Below, piece after piece: positions 63,449-64,000 of a DNA stretch of 64,000 nt. The stretch's first letter is position 1. Each line of letters opens with the position of its first letter. This stretch comes from Legionella taurinensis (GTDB lineage Bacteria > Pseudomonadota > Gammaproteobacteria > Legionellales > Legionellaceae), in NCBI RefSeq assembly GCF_900452865.1, contig NZ_UGOZ01000001.1, positions 2,666,001-2,730,000 on the forward strand. Reading direction: 5' to 3'. The notes under the pieces are model-generated. The model worked only from the letters and a program-made list of their open reading frames with translations, was not told where the DNA came from and ran no database searches. Made by a program: the position numbers and the translations under genes.

Positions 63449-64000
63449 AACCTGGGGTGGACGGTTTAAACAGGAGCTGGATGCGCGCGTCAATGCCTTT
63501 AATGCATCCCTGTCCTTTGATCAGGTGCTTTTCAAACACGACATCGAAGGCAGCCGTGCCCATGCCGCCATGTTGACCCGGCAGGGCCTGCTGACCGCCG
63601 AAGAAGGCGCCGCCATCGACTCAGCCCTTGAGGAAATGGCTGAACAGCTTGAGCAGGAGCTGCCAGTTCTTGACAATGGCAGTGAAGACATTCACATGCT
63701 CATTGAGCAACGGCTGATTGAAAAGCTGGGCGATACAGGCAAAAAATTGCATACCGGACGCAGCCGCAATGATCAGGTCGCCCTGGATCTGCGTTTGTAC
63801 TGCCGCGATGCAGGCCAGCAACTGACGCGTGAGCTTGACGTGCTGATTACCTGCTTAAGCGAGATGGCTAAGCAGTACCAGGACAACTGGATGCCCGGGT
63901 ACACGCATCTGCAACAGGCCCAACCCGTTCGTTTAGGCACTTATTTTGACGCTTATCAGAGCATGTTTAAGCGCGATAAAAGCCGTCTTGACGATTGGTT
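63438..64000 (+). CDS. argH: Argininosuccinate lyase, N-terminal part
   Basis: The frame runs off the right edge after 187 codons. [20 protein letters not shown] at the start, [33 protein letters not shown] and [17 protein letters not shown] are hallmark segments of the fumarase/argininosuccinate lyase family. It releases arginine and fumarate. The ATG at 63438 follows AAGGAGG and overlaps the argG stop. Confidence 0.95.
   Translation, partial: MTNKTWGGRFKQELDARVNAFNASLSFDQVLFKHDIEGSRAHAAMLTRQGLLTAEEGAAIDSALEEMAEQLEQELPVLDNGSEDIHMLIEQRLIEKLGDTGKKLHTGRSRNDQVALDLRLYCRDAGQQLTRELDVLITCLSEMAKQYQDNWMPGYTHLQQAQPVRLGTYFDAYQSMFKRDKSRLDDW

Noticed and set aside
1..64000. tRNA, rRNA, CRISPR arrays, insertion sequences or integrase genes
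   Set aside because: I looked for cloverleaf-like segments, regularly spaced repeats, terminal inverted repeats and transposase motifs and found none that stood up.

Overview
The window reads as a chromosomal segment of a Legionella species or a close relative in the Legionellaceae. The evidence is a ProA-like M4 metalloprotease, an argR / arginine transporter / argG / argH block, a coaBC-dut-algC block, a PvcA/PvcB isonitrile pair, an ankyrin protein with an acidic tail, and a protein that looks like a eukaryotic R-SNARE. Base composition looks richer in G+C than L. pneumophila (about 38%), so I do not assign a species; I did not count it. There are no rRNA or tRNA genes, no CRISPR array and no insertion sequence that I can see.

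Layout. 1-12.4 kb: N-terminus of an amino-acid permease, an HD-GYP signalling protein, a GrpB-GNAT fusion with an ABC exporter, trxC, a glycosyltransferase, an orphan protein, trpS, a zinc alcohol dehydrogenase, and a first homologue of the mycobacterial terpenoid enzyme Rv3378c. 12.4-17.5 kb: a secreted protein, an M4 protease, decayed coding fragments, a HAD phosphatase and a Kef/YbaL antiporter. 17.6-19.8 kb: an IspA-like prenyl diphosphate synthase with an altered second Asp motif, coupled to a second, more divergent Rv3378c-like protein, then a 59-residue peptide with a double-glycine leader. 20-25.7 kb: a duplicated zinc-ribbon protein with a Nudix hydrolase, an 879-residue protein with a papain/C39-like Cys-His pair and an acidic tail (candidate Dot/Icm effector), an orphan protein, and a Ykt6-like longin R-SNARE ending in a CaaX box. 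25.7-33.9 kb: an eight-gene run from rdgB through a GNAT, a TPR-methyltransferase, an ATP-grasp ligase, a DRE-TIM aldolase/synthase, an alpha/beta hydrolase, a decarboxylating dehydrogenase fused to an RraA-like aldolase, and a metal-dependent hydrolase-like protein. This looks like an uncharacterised biosynthetic pathway.

34-41 kb is mostly housekeeping: dienelactone hydrolase, GNAT-puuE, and coaBC-dut-algC. 41.5-48.8 kb is a second specialised-metabolism area: an FAD aromatic hydroxylase, an AhpD-like protein, a LysR regulator, and an isonitrile synthase / 2-oxoglutarate oxygenase / cytochrome P450 operon with overlapping genes. 48.9-57.5 kb holds a DUF2339 membrane protein, a phosphoesterase, an ankyrin effector candidate, a lipid kinase, a hydrolase and an HlyD/ABC-2 efflux operon. 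57.7-64 kb holds glutathione reductase, a gamma-carbonic anhydrase-like protein, and the ArgR-controlled arginine block running off the end in argH.

The most interesting content is the Ykt6-like SNARE, the paired Rv3378c-like proteins with a dedicated prenyl synthase, the double-glycine peptide beside them, the uncharacterised 26.7-33.9 kb operon and the isonitrile-P450 cluster. All function calls come from reading motifs by eye and recalled family knowledge; no searches were run.
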